Notes under the pieces: model-generated
Seen by the model: only the letters and a program-made list of their open reading frames with translations
Told to the model about the DNA's origin: nothing
Database searches by the model: none
Position numbers and translations under genes: made by a program
Shown: piece by piece, positions 7,580 through 15,987 of the stretch
Layout: the number at the start of each line of letters is the position of its first letter
Position numbering within the stretch: position 1 is the first letter of the stretch
Source of the DNA: CAWIUB01 sp963839995
GTDB lineage: Bacteria > Actinomycetota > Actinomycetes > Mycobacteriales > Jatrophihabitantaceae
Direction: 5' to 3'
DNA length: 64,000 nt
Assembly (NCBI GenBank): GCA_963839995.1
Contig: CAWIXH010000001.1
Span: 310,001 to 374,000 of the forward strand

Positions 7580-8900
7580 TCAGGCCACGCCGGCGCTGAT
7601 CCAGGGGCGGCTGGCGTGTTGGCAGCGCAGGGTGGTGATGCCGGTGGCGCCGCGCGTCGACCAGCGCATGCCAGAGAGTTTGAGGCGTTTCCGATGACTG
7701 CTTTGCAGCCGGCGTCGACCCCGCCATAACCGACGAAAGGCCGAGTTTGCGGTTGTAGGCGTAGCGCATGCGGTGGGCGTTGGACTCGAAGTAGGCCACG
7801 GCCTTGTCGATGATGTCGGCTTTCGGGCCGGACAGGTCGTAGAGGCGGGCGGCGGCCGAGATCGCCTCGATGTCGCCGTTGTCGACTCGGTGAGCCGCTC
7901 GGCCAGCCACGTCGCGGTCGGGGGTGATGAAGGCAGTTGCTCGCGAGTTCGTGCTGGTGTTCGCGGGCGTCGTACTGGTCGACGATGTGGGTCGCTTCCG
8001 GGAACCGCTGTTCGGCGAGTTCCAGATCCAGCGGGTTCCGTCGCCGATCGACGACCAGTTGGCGGATGTGGTCGCTGCCGCGGCGGCGGGCCTCGGCCTG
8101 CACGAGGCCAGCGAAGTGCTCGACCGGTTCCAGGGTGGCCAGGTAGCTGGTGGAGTCGGGGTCGCGCACCGGCCGGCCCTTCTCGTCGAGGCGGGTCTGG
8201 GTGAATACGGCGGCGAGTTTCACCTCGCGGGTGCGGGCGTGCCCGTCGGGTCCTTTGCCGGCCCGGGCGCGGGTTACGGCCGGGGTCATGGGTATGCCCG
8301 TGCCGTCCACGCCGATATAGAGCTTGTCCGGCACCGTGTCGGTTGGTGGCAGCGGCATGACCCGGTCGGTCAGGATCGCCCGGACGTGTTCGGCCTGTAC
8401 GGCGTGGCAGTGGTGCCGTCGGCTTCGGCGGCCCCTCACCCCTTGCTGGTCAACTCACCCGGCCAGATTGGCGAGTAGGACCGTGATTGCTCGAAACCCG
8501 GCCCGGGCCCGTTCGTGCATGGCCCGCAGCCCGGGTGAGAGCGACGCGCCGGTGACGCCGAGCTGCTCGTCGCGGGGGGCGACGCCGTGCCCGCAGTCGG
8601 GGCAGTGATAGAAGGCCCGGCACAACGCTCGGGCCGACAACGAGAGCGACAGCGCCGATGGCCGACAATGAGGCATGCCCGGCGAAGCAGACCATTGCGA
8701 TTCGCGGTTGTCGCATCCCGATCAGGACTGCTCTACCGGCGGCGAGCCCAGGTGCGCCGTATCGCCCGACCGCGGTTACTCGGCCACGGCCAGCCCTTCG
8801 TGCTGCCCGACGTTCAGCAGTGGCAGCGGCCAGCTCGGACAGCCGACTCACCTCGGCCGCGAACGCCTGCCCGAGCGCCTCGCAGAGCCCTTTTTTCGCC
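7580..8900 (-). pseudogene. ISKra4-family transposase, multiply frameshifted
   Basis: Recognisable pieces occur in order across three frames. There is a zinc-ribbon-like N-terminal part (FYHCPDCGHGVAPRDEQLG, then SLSPGLRAM) near 8520-8620. The catalytic core follows (KLYIGVDGTGIPMTPAVTR, REVKLAAVFTQTRLDEKGRP) near 8100-8330, then the FPEATHIVDQYDAREHQHEL region near 7940. The C-terminus (KADIIDKAVAYFESNAHRMR, VDAGCKAVIG, KLSGMRWSTRGATG) ends at a TGA at 7580. At least three indels separate the pieces, so no functional transposase can be made. Confidence 0.8.
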
Positions 8901-9293
8901 GGCTGACCCGGCGCCCGAACCCTCGCCTGGGCCGCAGGCGTGCCCGGCCAGCGGCGCCACCGGTCTGGCCACACAGATCGCCTCGTTGACCTCGATCAGC
9001 TCGTCCACCAGCGCCCGGAACCGCTTGTAGTTGCCGACCTCCACGCGGGTCTTGTCCAACTCCGGACCGGGCCGCAGGTGCACCGTCACCGTCTTGCCGG
9101 CGACCTTCCGGGTGAGCACATGCTGCGGGCCGTGACCGGGATGGGCCGCATCCGCGCAGGCGCAGTTCGACTTGTCGCTGCGACTCATCGCCGCCGACAG
9201 GCTGCCCGGGCGGAAATCACCCACCGCGGCCAGCTCGTCGCGCAGCCGGTCGCGGCGTCGTTCGAGTGCGGCCACGTCCACCGGTGGAGCCAT
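8814..9293 (-). CDS. DUF6788-type IS accessory protein
   Basis: The 159-codon frame starts with MAPPVDVAALERRRDRLRDE and includes VGDFRPGSLSAAMSR, a Cys pair in NCACADAAHPGHGPQHVLTR, and KTVTVHLRPGPEL. This is the small protein that regularly precedes ISKra4 transposases in actinomycetes and may aid DNA binding. The last 45 or so residues look like out-of-frame read-through: the segment continuing as KKGLCEALGQAFAAEV lies in another frame. The natural C-terminus is therefore uncertain and the gene may itself be frameshifted. Confidence 0.6.
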   Translation of the reverse strand: MAPPVDVAALERRRDRLRDELAAVGDFRPGSLSAAMSRSDKSNCACADAAHPGHGPQHVLTRKVAGKTVTVHLRPGPELDKTRVEVGNYKRFRALVDELIEVNEAICVARPVAPLAGHACGPGEGSGAGSAGEKRALRGARAGVRGRGESAVRAGRCHC

Positions 9294-9397
9294 CGCTGCC
9301 TCCTAATCTGGGAGTATAAACACTCTCAGACTAGGAACGCATCTCCCCGATCACGGGGAACTGGAACGATCACCTACAAACGTGTCGCGCACCCCGG

Positions 9398-9705
9398 TGG
9401 GGTCGATGTACTGCGGTGAGTCGGAGAAGTCGTTGCCGTCGGTGCCAGGACGCGCCGTCCGCTCGGTCCAGGCGCCGCCCACGCTTGTGAGCGCCGCCGC
9501 CTGAAGCGCCGCGGCCGCGTACCCGTTCGGGTCCACCGTCCCGTAGGTGCGAGCCGCTGTGACGTGAACCAGTCGGTGCTTCGGCCGCGTCCTGGCTGTC
9601 CTCTCCCGCATCCTTATGGGGGGAACTGCTTGCGGCAAACCCAGGAGCCACCGCCGCGAAGATGGCAACCGCTATCGATGCGAATAGCACAGTGAGTCGA
9701 CGCAT
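9398..9705 (-). pseudogene. Secreted protein gene cut by the ISKra4 element
   Basis: The ATG at 9705 opens a clean signal peptide (MRRLTVLFASIAVAIFAA, cleavage near GFA-AS) followed by SSPHKDAGEDSQDAAEA. A frameshift near 9580 moves the reading to YGTVDPNGYAAAALQAAALT and TDGNDFSDSPQYIDPTG, where the IS end is reached. It was probably an exported protein of unknown type. The 3' part is not present beyond the IS. It is doubly inactivated. Confidence 0.6.
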
Positions 9706-9734
9706 TTCGACGCCTCTCCAGGACCTGCGTTTCG

Positions 9735-9944
9735 TCAAGTGATCTGGCCCCGGCTGTCTTCGCGGATTTTGGCCCCGGCTGATCGTTTGCGGTGGCGCTG
9801 TGCGCCGGTGGTGCCGGATGTCTGGCCGCCGCGTGCCCGGTAGGCCTTCTGTCGGCAGGCTGGGGAACAGTAGCTCATCGGGCGGCCGGCGGGCAGTGGT
9901 CGCGGAAGCCGCTGCTCGCATTGCTCGCACGTGGATCGGCTCAT
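9735..9944 (-). CDS. Small Cys-rich protein in the IS21 element
   Basis: The 69-codon frame begins MSRSTCEQCEQRLPRPLPAG and continues MSYCSPACRQKAYRARGG. The CxxC ... YCSxxCRQxAYR pattern is a compact zinc-finger-like motif found in many actinobacterial small proteins, some near mobile elements. The last codons cross the IS terminus and use a stop in flanking DNA, so the native C-terminus may be shorter. It is probably a passenger or accessory gene; its function is unknown. Confidence 0.5.
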   Translation of the reverse strand: MSRSTCEQCEQRLPRPLPAGRPMSYCSPACRQKAYRARGGQTSGTTGAQRHRKRSAGAKIREDSRGQIT

Positions 9945-10046
9945 AACGTAACGCGCCAGTCGTGGCTATCGGCTGGTGTGTACGCCTCTCGGCTGCGCAC
10001 TCGTCGGCACCGAGGAGGATGAGAAGCGGTGTAGGTCGGTGCACAC

Positions 10047-10187
10047 TCACTGGCGCGGGTGGGCTGGATCCGACGAAGCGGGTCGGTAGGCTTCGAGATG
10101 CGGGATCGGCGGCGAGCCAGTCTGCGAGGAACTGCACATCTCGGCGAGTTCGATGGCGTCGCTGGTGTCCAGGCTGGTGTTGGGCAT
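10047..10187 (-). pseudogene. Remnant of small gene downstream of istB
   Basis: The ATG at 10187 gives MPNTSLDTSDAIELAEM. The natural continuation (QFLADWLAADPASRSLPTRF) lies in another frame from about 10140. A small acidic, helix-rich protein of this type is plausible after istB in this IS group, but the copy here is broken by an indel. Family unknown to me. Confidence 0.35.
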
Positions 10188-10203
10188 GATCGCGACCTCC
10201 CGG

Positions 10204-10982
10204 TCAGCTGGCCCGCTTGCGGCGGGTGGTGGTCTTGCTGGTGCGTAGTCGATAGGACTGGGTGCCGGTCTCGAGGATGTGCGCGTTGAAGGTGACGCGG
10301 TCGACGATCGCGGCGACCAGGCGTGGGTCGCCGACGACGGATCCCCATTCGCTGAAGGGCAAATTGGTTCCGATCCCGACGCTGGCGCGTTCCTCGCGTT
10401 CGGTGATGATCTGGAACAGCAGCTCGGCGCCGCGCGGATCGATCTGGACGTAGCCCAGTTCGTCGAGCAGCAGCAGGTCCAGGCGGGCGTAGCGGCCGAT
10501 GACGCGGGACAGTTGCCGGTCGTCGGCGGCCTCGACGAGTTCGTTGACCAGTTGCGCGCAGGTGACGTAGCGGACCCGGCGGCCTTGCTCGCAGGCGGCC
10601 AGTCCGAGCCCGATGAGCAGGTGCGTCTTGCCGGTGCCGGAGTCGCCGAGCAACACGACCGGTTCGCCGGCGTCGATCCATGCGCCGTTGGCGAGGGTGG
10701 CCAGCTGCGCCGCCGCGATGCTGGGCACGGCGTCGATGACGAACTCGGACAGCCAGTTGAGGCGGGCGAACTCGCCTCGACGATGCGTCGGGTCCGACGC
10801 CGTGTCGATCCGTTCGTCGACTTCGGCGGTGAGTACTTCGGCGAGGAAGCCGAGGTGTGACTGCCGTTCCCGGACTGCGATCTCGGCAAGTCGGGTGCTT
10901 CGTCGCGGACGGTGGGCAGGTGCAGGTCGCGGGCCGCTGCGCCGATGGCGGCCTGGGCCGCGGTGTCGGTTCGGGTGCTCAT
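10204..10982 (-). pseudogene. istB: IstB ATPase, frameshifted
   Basis: The native start is the ATG at 10982 (MSTRTDTAAQAAIGAAARDL, then PTVRDEA). Near 10890 one base is missing, and the homologous reading continues in the next frame as TRLAEIAVRERQSHLGFLAE. It then runs through Walker A (VLLGDSGTGKTHLL) and Walker B (LLLLDELGYV) to a stop at 10204. IstB is the AAA+ helper that selects the target for IS21 transposition. The single indel would cut the product to about 30 correct residues, although an internal start could yield the ATPase core. Confidence 0.8.
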
Positions 10983-11251
10983 GGTGCGCTCCTGTGGTGA
11001 GTAGGTCGTCGTAGTCGCTCAGCGCCGGCGCCGGTCGGTCGTAGCGGGCCAGCGCGCCGATCGGGATCACCGGCGCGATCTGCCCGCCCGCCTCGCGGCG
11101 GGCGTCGATGAGCACCCCCTGCGGGTCCAGCGTGCCGGCGTCGATCCCTTGCATCGCGCTGATAACGCCGCGGCGGACAGCGTCGCTAAGGGTGAAGCAG
11201 CTCGGTCAGCGCCCGGTTACCTGATCGGCTAACTACCTCACGCCGGCAGGC

Positions 11252-12490
11252 TCAATACCGTTGATCATCGGCCTTGAACGCGCCGGCCGCGCGTTCACTC
11301 AGACGAGCGACCGTTGCGCTGGGCAGAGCACCGGGCTTGACGTTGAGGATGTCGAGGTAGTGGTCCAGGGTGAGGACCTCGACGTACTTGCCGGCCGCGC
11401 GCTCGTGCCCGGCCACCACGCGCGGCCCGTCCAGGACCTCGACTCTGGTTGCGGACAGGCGCACCGGCAGGCGGCGCCCGGCGTAGCGGACCGGCACCGA
11501 GTAGTAGCACTGCCGCACCGACACCCGGGCCCGGGTATCGACCCGGGCCTCGAGCAGCCGGGCCGCGTCGAACGGCTCGCCCGGCAGTGGGCTCAGGTGC
11601 GGCAGTTCGGCGGTGAACGCGGCGGCGATGGTGACCGGCCGGCCGGTGATCACCCGGTCGTCGTCGGCAAGATCCCCGGCGGCGATCAGCTCGTTCAGCT
11701 CGGCCAGCGACGCGGCCTTCGGGACCGGGACCAGGTGACGGCGGCGGAACCGGCCGATCTCACCCTCGACGCCGCCCTTCTCGTGCGCGCCTTCCTTGCC
11801 CGGGATGCAGAAGAATCCGTCGAAACCGTAGTGACTGCGCAGCGCGATGAATCGTTCGGACTCGGCCCGGTCCCGCCCCCGCAGCACCCGGATGACCGCC
11901 GGCTTGAGGTTGTCGTAGCGGATCCTGCCCGGCACCGAGCCGAAGTGCGCGAACGCGAGCACATGCCCTTCCAGGAACGCTTCCTGGGCCTGGGTGGCGA
12001 ACGCGACGTGGAACGCCTTGCCCGAGTGCGACAGCCGCATCACGAACATCCACACCTTGATCCACCCGTCGGCGATGGTGGCGTAGAACTCGCCGAAGTC
12101 GACCTCAGCCTCCGCGCCCGGTCGATGCGTCTGCGGCACCATCACCTCCGTGCGGTCCAGGCCCAGCTCGATCCGCCGCCGGGCCACGTAGCGCGACACC
12201 GTCACCTCCGCGACGCTCGCGCCGTACTCGGCGACCAGCCGCTGCCACACCCGCCGCGCGGTATGCCGCTGCTTGCGTGCACATCCCGGTCACCCAGCAA
12301 CCACGAGTCGATCACCTCGACCCACGGATCCATCGCCGGCCGCGACCGACGCGCGTACGCCCTGCGCGGCGGCGGAACCGCGGACGCCAACGTCTGACGC
12401 ACCGTGCACCGATCACCGCGTGCTTTCAGCCTGCTCCGGATCGACAACTCTTCATCCCCTGTCTCGCCTGATCTGTTCGAACAGCTCCAC
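11252..12490 (-). pseudogene. istA: IstA transposase, frameshifted
   Basis: The GTG at 12490 begins VELFEQIRR, typical of IstA. Frames then shift near 12460 (to EELSIRSRLKARGDRCTVRQ, the helix-turn-helix) and again near 12280 (to RKQRHTARRVWQRLVAEYG). The rest is one open frame with the DDE core: VDFGEFYATIADG, then RIRYDNLKPAV, EGAHEKGGVEGEIGRFRR, and a C-terminal beta-rich part ending at 11252. Two indels separate the DNA-binding domain from the catalytic domain, so full-length IstA cannot be made. Confidence 0.8.
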
Positions 12491-12789
12491 CCTTGACCGC
12501 GCCATTCCCGACCTCCCCGCCGATGAGTCCGACGTGAAGATCGCAACCGGGGTGGGGCCAACATTCGCGACGACACACCGTCCCACCACGCGGCGAAATC
12601 ACCGCCCAGCTGGGGCCGAGATTCGCGACGAAAACCGGCCAAGCCGGGGCCAAGTCAGTGATCACACGCAAGGACCGCACGCTGCTGCGTGCGAGGGACA
12701 ACAACGGCCCGATCCTTGCCCAACTAGCCCGGATCCTCCGCACGTTCCTGCCACTGTCTAGAGTTTGACGAACACGCAACTTGACGTAT

Positions 12790-12805
12790 TCGAACGCTTG
12801 TTCGA
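12790..12805 (+). promoter_or_regulatory. LexA (SOS) box of imuA'-imuB
   Basis: TCGAACGCTTGTTCGA is a perfect dyad of the actinobacterial LexA consensus TCGAAC-N4-GTTCGA. It lies 10 bp before the GTG chosen as the imuA' start, so LexA would block transcription of the imuA'-imuB operon. Confidence 0.9.
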
Positions 12806-12815
12806 CACTGGACGA

Positions 12816-13493
12816 GTGCTCGACGTAGCGATCCGCGCAGGCGAGGTCGACCCGGCGTATCTCACCCGCCGGAAGGTGCCCGCATTGCCCGTCCTGCCCG
12901 CACTCCGTCCACTGCTGCCGGACGGGCTGCGGCGGGGCAGCACCGTCTCGGTGTCCGGATCGGTGTCGCTGCTGCTGGCCCTGCTCGCCGCGGCCTCGGC
13001 CGAGGGAGCCTGGTGCGCGCTGGTCGGTGGCTGGTCGATCAGCGCCGAGGCCGCCGCCGAGTACGGCGTCGAGCTGTCCCGGCTGCCCATCGTGCCGGCT
13101 TCCGACGCCCAGTGGAGCACGGCGGTCGGGGCACTGCTCGACGCGGTCGACGTGGTGGTTGCCCGGGCGCCGGCGAGGGTGGCGAACGGCGACATCCGCC
13201 GATTGGCCGCCCGGGCCCGCAGCCACGACGCCGTGCTCGTGCCGTTCCTCACCGGCGACTCGTCCTGGCCCGGCGCCGAGGTGCGGCTCGACGCGCTGGA
13301 CGGCACCTGGGCAGATATCGGGGCGGGGCATGGCCGGCTGCGCCAGCGGCGGCTGGCCGTCACGGTCTCGGGACGGGGACAGGCGGCACGGGCCCGGTCA
13401 GCCTTGCTGTGGCTGCCCGCTGCTGACGGAGGGGTGCGTGCCGTCGACCAGCAGGCGGCTGTGGTCACGTTGCCCATGGCGAGGGCCGGATGA
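12816..13493 (+). CDS. ImuA'-type RecA-like mutasome protein
   Basis: About 225 residues with a RecA-like fold outline but no Walker A: the position expected for GPxxxGKT reads GSTVSVSGSVSLLLALLAAA. This fits ImuA', the non-catalytic RecA relative that bridges ImuB and RecA during damage-induced mutagenesis. An open frame extends upstream to 12765, but the LexA box at 12790-12805 argues for the GTG at 12816, or the next one at 12876. It overlaps imuB by 4 nt (ATGA), so the pair is one operon. Confidence 0.8.
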   Translation: MLDVAIRAGEVDPAYLTRRKVPALPVLPALRPLLPDGLRRGSTVSVSGSVSLLLALLAAASAEGAWCALVGGWSISAEAAAEYGVELSRLPIVPASDAQWSTAVGALLDAVDVVVARAPARVANGDIRRLAARARSHDAVLVPFLTGDSSWPGAEVRLDALDGTWADIGAGHGRLRQRRLAVTVSGRGQAARARSALLWLPAADGGVRAVDQQAAVVTLPMARAG

Positions 13494-15061
13494 CCGCCGT
13501 CCCGCCCCGGATGATCGCCGTCTGGTGTCCCGACTGGCCGGTGACGGCGGCCCGCGCTGCCGCCGGCGTCCTGGAGGACGGGCCGGCAACCGTGGTGACC
13601 GGCAACCGGGTGGTGGCCTGCTCCCACGCCGCCCGGTCGGCCGGAGTACACCGCGGGATGCGCCGGCGAGAGGCGCAGTCGCGCTGCCCCGAGCTCGCCG
13701 TGTTGCCCCGGGACGAGGCCGCCGAGGCGCGCATCTTCGAGCCGGTGGTCGTGGCGCTCGAGTCGATCGCGCCGGGGGTGGAGGTCACCCGGCCCGGGCT
13801 CGCCGCGATCGGGGTGCGTGGGCCGACCCGGTATTTCGGCAGCGAGACGGCGGTGCTGCGCGCGCTGTCCCGGTCGGTGACCGACCTGCCCGGTTTGCCA
13901 TCCGGCGGGGCCGACCTGCTGATCGGGGTGGCCGACGGGTCGTTCGCCGCCGAGCAGGCAGCCCGGGCGGGCGTGGTCGTCCCGCCTGGCGGCTCCCCCG
14001 AGTTCCTCGCCGGCTTGCCGATCAGCACGCTCGACCCGTCCGGCTCCCCTTTGGTCGACCTGCTCACCCGGCTCGGACTGCGCACGCTCGGCGCCTTCGC
14101 CGCCTTGCCCGTTCGCGACGTGCTGGCGCGCTTCGGCCCGGACGGCGCGTGGGCGCACCGCCAGGCCGGCGGGGTCGACGACCGCCCGGTCGCCGGGCGC
14201 CGCCCTCCGGTCGAGTTCACCGTCACGCTGGACCTCGATCCGCCCGTCGACCGGATCGACACCGTCGCGTTCAGCGCCCGCGCCACCGCCGAGCGGTTCA
14301 TCGCCGACCTCGCCGAGCACGGGCTGGCCTGCACCTGCCTGGAACTGCAGGCACACAGCGAGCACGGCGACGAGACGGTGCGCCGCTGGCGGCATGCCGG
14401 AGTGCTGTCTACGGTCGACGTCGTCGACCGGATCCGGTGGCAGCTCGAGGGCTGGCGGCACGGCTCACTGCGGCCGAGCGGCGGGATCACCCGGCTGCGG
14501 CTCGTCCCGATCGAGACGGTGCCGACCGGGGCGCAGCAACGGGCGCTGTGGGGCGGCTCGGGCACCGAGGACGAGCGCGCCCACCGGGCACTGGCCCGGG
14601 TGCAGACGCTGCTCGGGCACGGCTCGGTGCTCACCCCGATGGTGCAGGGTGGCCGCACCCCGGCACAGCGCACCCGGCTCGTCCCGTGGGGCGACGAGCC
14701 GGAGCCGGTGCGCTCGCCCGAGCAGCCCTGGCCGGGACGGCTGCCCCCACCTGCTCCGTCGGTGCTCGTCGATCCGCCCCGTCCCGTCCAGGTGCTCGAC
14801 GACGCGGGCCGTCCGGTGCTGGTCACCGAGCGGGGTGCGGTGCCGATGCCGCCGGCCCGCTTCGGGATGGAAGGCGAAACCATCACGGCCATCACGTCCT
14901 GGGCAGGTCCCTGGCCGGTCGACGAACGCTGGTGGAGCGCCGACGCCGTCCGCCAGGCCCGCTTCCAGCTCGTCGACGTGCACGGACGGGCCTATCTCGT
15001 CAGCTGCCAGCTGACCGGCGATGCCGACCCGCAATGGCGGCTGGAGGCGTGCTACGACTGA
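13490..15061 (+). CDS. imuB: ImuB, inactive Y-family polymerase adaptor
   Basis: A 523-residue Y-family polymerase homologue. The N-terminal palm segment is IAVWCPDWPVTAA, lacking the DxD metal ligand. The place of the usual SIDE motif reads EVTRPGLAAIGV, so catalytic carboxylates are absent, the hallmark of ImuB. Finger and little-finger regions (HAARSAGVHRGMRRREAQSR, FGPDGAWAHRQAGG) are present, and a long C-terminal tail would carry clamp and DnaE2/ImuA' contacts. It is expressed with imuA' under the LexA box. Its polymerase partner dnaE2 lies 10 kb downstream. Confidence 0.92.
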   Translation: MTAVPPRMIAVWCPDWPVTAARAAAGVLEDGPATVVTGNRVVACSHAARSAGVHRGMRRREAQSRCPELAVLPRDEAAEARIFEPVVVALESIAPGVEVTRPGLAAIGVRGPTRYFGSETAVLRALSRSVTDLPGLPSGGADLLIGVADGSFAAEQAARAGVVVPPGGSPEFLAGLPISTLDPSGSPLVDLLTRLGLRTLGAFAALPVRDVLARFGPDGAWAHRQAGGVDDRPVAGRRPPVEFTVTLDLDPPVDRIDTVAFSARATAERFIADLAEHGLACTCLELQAHSEHGDETVRRWRHAGVLSTVDVVDRIRWQLEGWRHGSLRPSGGITRLRLVPIETVPTGAQQRALWGGSGTEDERAHRALARVQTLLGHGSVLTPMVQGGRTPAQRTRLVPWGDEPEPVRSPEQPWPGRLPPPAPSVLVDPPRPVQVLDDAGRPVLVTERGAVPMPPARFGMEGETITAITSWAGPWPVDERWWSADAVRQARFQLVDVHGRAYLVSCQLTGDADPQWRLEACYD

Positions 15062-15249
15062 ACACGTTCACTGCCCGTCCAGCGCGAGCTGCCTACCCCA
15101 GAAACGCGGGCCACCTTAGCCGACATGCACGGTGGATGAGGCCTGAATCTAAGGCCGGAGCGGCTGGAAATACGGCGTCGTTCCGATGTGGCGGGTGGGG
15201 CCTTACGACGAGTCTAGGTACATCGAGAACAAGACCTGGAGGAGCCGAG

Positions 15250-15444
15250 ATGACTAACTACCTGACCGCCCTGGTCGCCGAGCAGCGCCACACCGACATG
15301 CTGGCCGAAGCCGACAACTACCGCCGGACTCGGCGGGCCAACCACACCCGCGAGCAGACGACGCCCCGCTCCGCCGCTCGCGAGCACCACTGGGGGCACG
15401 CCTTCCGGGCCTTCATGAAGGACGTGGCGACCGCGCAGCTGTGA
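15250..15444 (+). CDS. Small hypothetical basic protein
   Basis: 64 residues (MTNYLTALVAEQRHTDMLAE...), preceded by a strong GGAGGAG ribosome site at about 15238-15244. The first half is predicted helical, with a basic, Arg-rich middle (YRRTRRANHTREQ). Small proteins of this kind are common in actinomycetes without known role. The upstream 188 bp after imuB hold no other gene that I can support. Confidence 0.65.
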   Translation: MTNYLTALVAEQRHTDMLAEADNYRRTRRANHTREQTTPRSAAREHHWGHAFRAFMKDVATAQL

Positions 15445-15456
15445 CCATGGCCACGC

Positions 15457-15912
15457 CTACGAGGGCATCAACGTAGCCGCGACGGTAGCTCCGAGGTCCC
15501 AGCAGGCGTCCAAGTCGGCCTTGCTCGGTGCGCCAACCACCGATACGTGGTCGTGAACGGGCTGCCAGCCCATCCCCTTGGTGATCGACTCCACCGCATG
15601 CACGGCACCGGTCGTGTCGCTGTTGCCATGCACATACAGGCCGTATCCAGCGCCGACCTTGGCGGTCAGGCACGGGTAGTAGATCTGGTCGAGGAAATGC
15701 TTCAGAGCGCCGGACATGTAGCCGATGTTGGCGGACGTCCCGAGCACGAATCCGTCCGCGGCCAGCACGTCCACCGCCGTCGCGGCCAGCGCCGCGCGTA
15801 CGACCACCTCAACGTCCTCGATCTCGTCAGTGGTCGCGCCCGCCAGCACGGACTCGAGCATCGCCTGCAGCGACGGTGATGACGTGTGGTGGACGACCAG
15901 TAGGACCGGCAC
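15457..15912 (-). CDS. Flavodoxin-like FMN protein
   Basis: The 151-residue protein opens with a beta strand and phosphate-type loop (VLLVVHHTSSPSLQAM). It has DGFVLGTSANIGYMSGALKHFLDQ, the flavodoxin/NADPH-dependent FMN reductase motif contacting the flavin, followed by YGLYVHGNSDTTGAVHAVE. It is probably a soluble flavodoxin-family oxidoreductase of unknown partner. The GTG at 15912 was preferred over one three codons upstream (15921) because the first strand begins there. It is divergent from gnd with a 75-bp intergenic region. Confidence 0.85.
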   Translation of the reverse strand: MPVLLVVHHTSSPSLQAMLESVLAGATTDEIEDVEVVVRAALAATAVDVLAADGFVLGTSANIGYMSGALKHFLDQIYYPCLTAKVGAGYGLYVHGNSDTTGAVHAVESITKGMGWQPVHDHVSVVGAPSKADLDACWDLGATVAATLMPS

Positions 15913-15987
15913 GCATCGCACGCTACCGAGCAGCCCACCGTCCTTGCTGCGCCTGGCTGGCCGACCAGCCCGCCGTAGGGTGGAGAA

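Larger units (their letters stand above)
7524..9397 (-). mobile_element. Dead ISKra4-like insertion sequence
   Basis: The ends match as imperfect terminal inverted repeats of about 28 bp. The left end reads GGGTGTGCGACAGATTTGTA (from 7528) and the right end, read on the minus strand, GGGGTGCGCGACACGTTTGTA (to about 9395). The 1.87-kb element holds a DUF6788-type accessory gene followed by a transposase broken in several frames, the usual ISKra4 order in actinomycetes. It sits between the vapBC relic and the 5' part of a secreted-protein gene, which it interrupts. Exact outer bases and target duplication could not be fixed by eye. Confidence 0.75.
9740..12663 (-). mobile_element. Dead IS21-family element
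   Basis: A 2.9-kb unit with istA followed by istB on the minus strand. Both ends carry the subterminal repeats typical of IS21. TGGCCCCGGCT occurs twice at the left (9745-9780). Its complement, AGC(T/C)GGGGCC, occurs at least twice at the right (12608-12650), where a related GGGTGGGGCC also lies near 12552. Both extremities read TGATC...GATCA, consistent with the family's TG...CA ends. No convincing target duplication is visible. Both transposition genes contain frameshifts, so the copy is immobile unless complemented. Confidence 0.75.

Noticed and set aside
7524..12663. The two IS elements as a single composite transposon
   Set aside because: Different families (ISKra4-like, IS21-like), different ends, and host-gene sequence between them.
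12758..14461. Long minus-strand open frame across imuA'-imuB
   Set aside because: Low-complexity Arg/Gly/Ser composition, antisense to well-supported genes with clear motifs.
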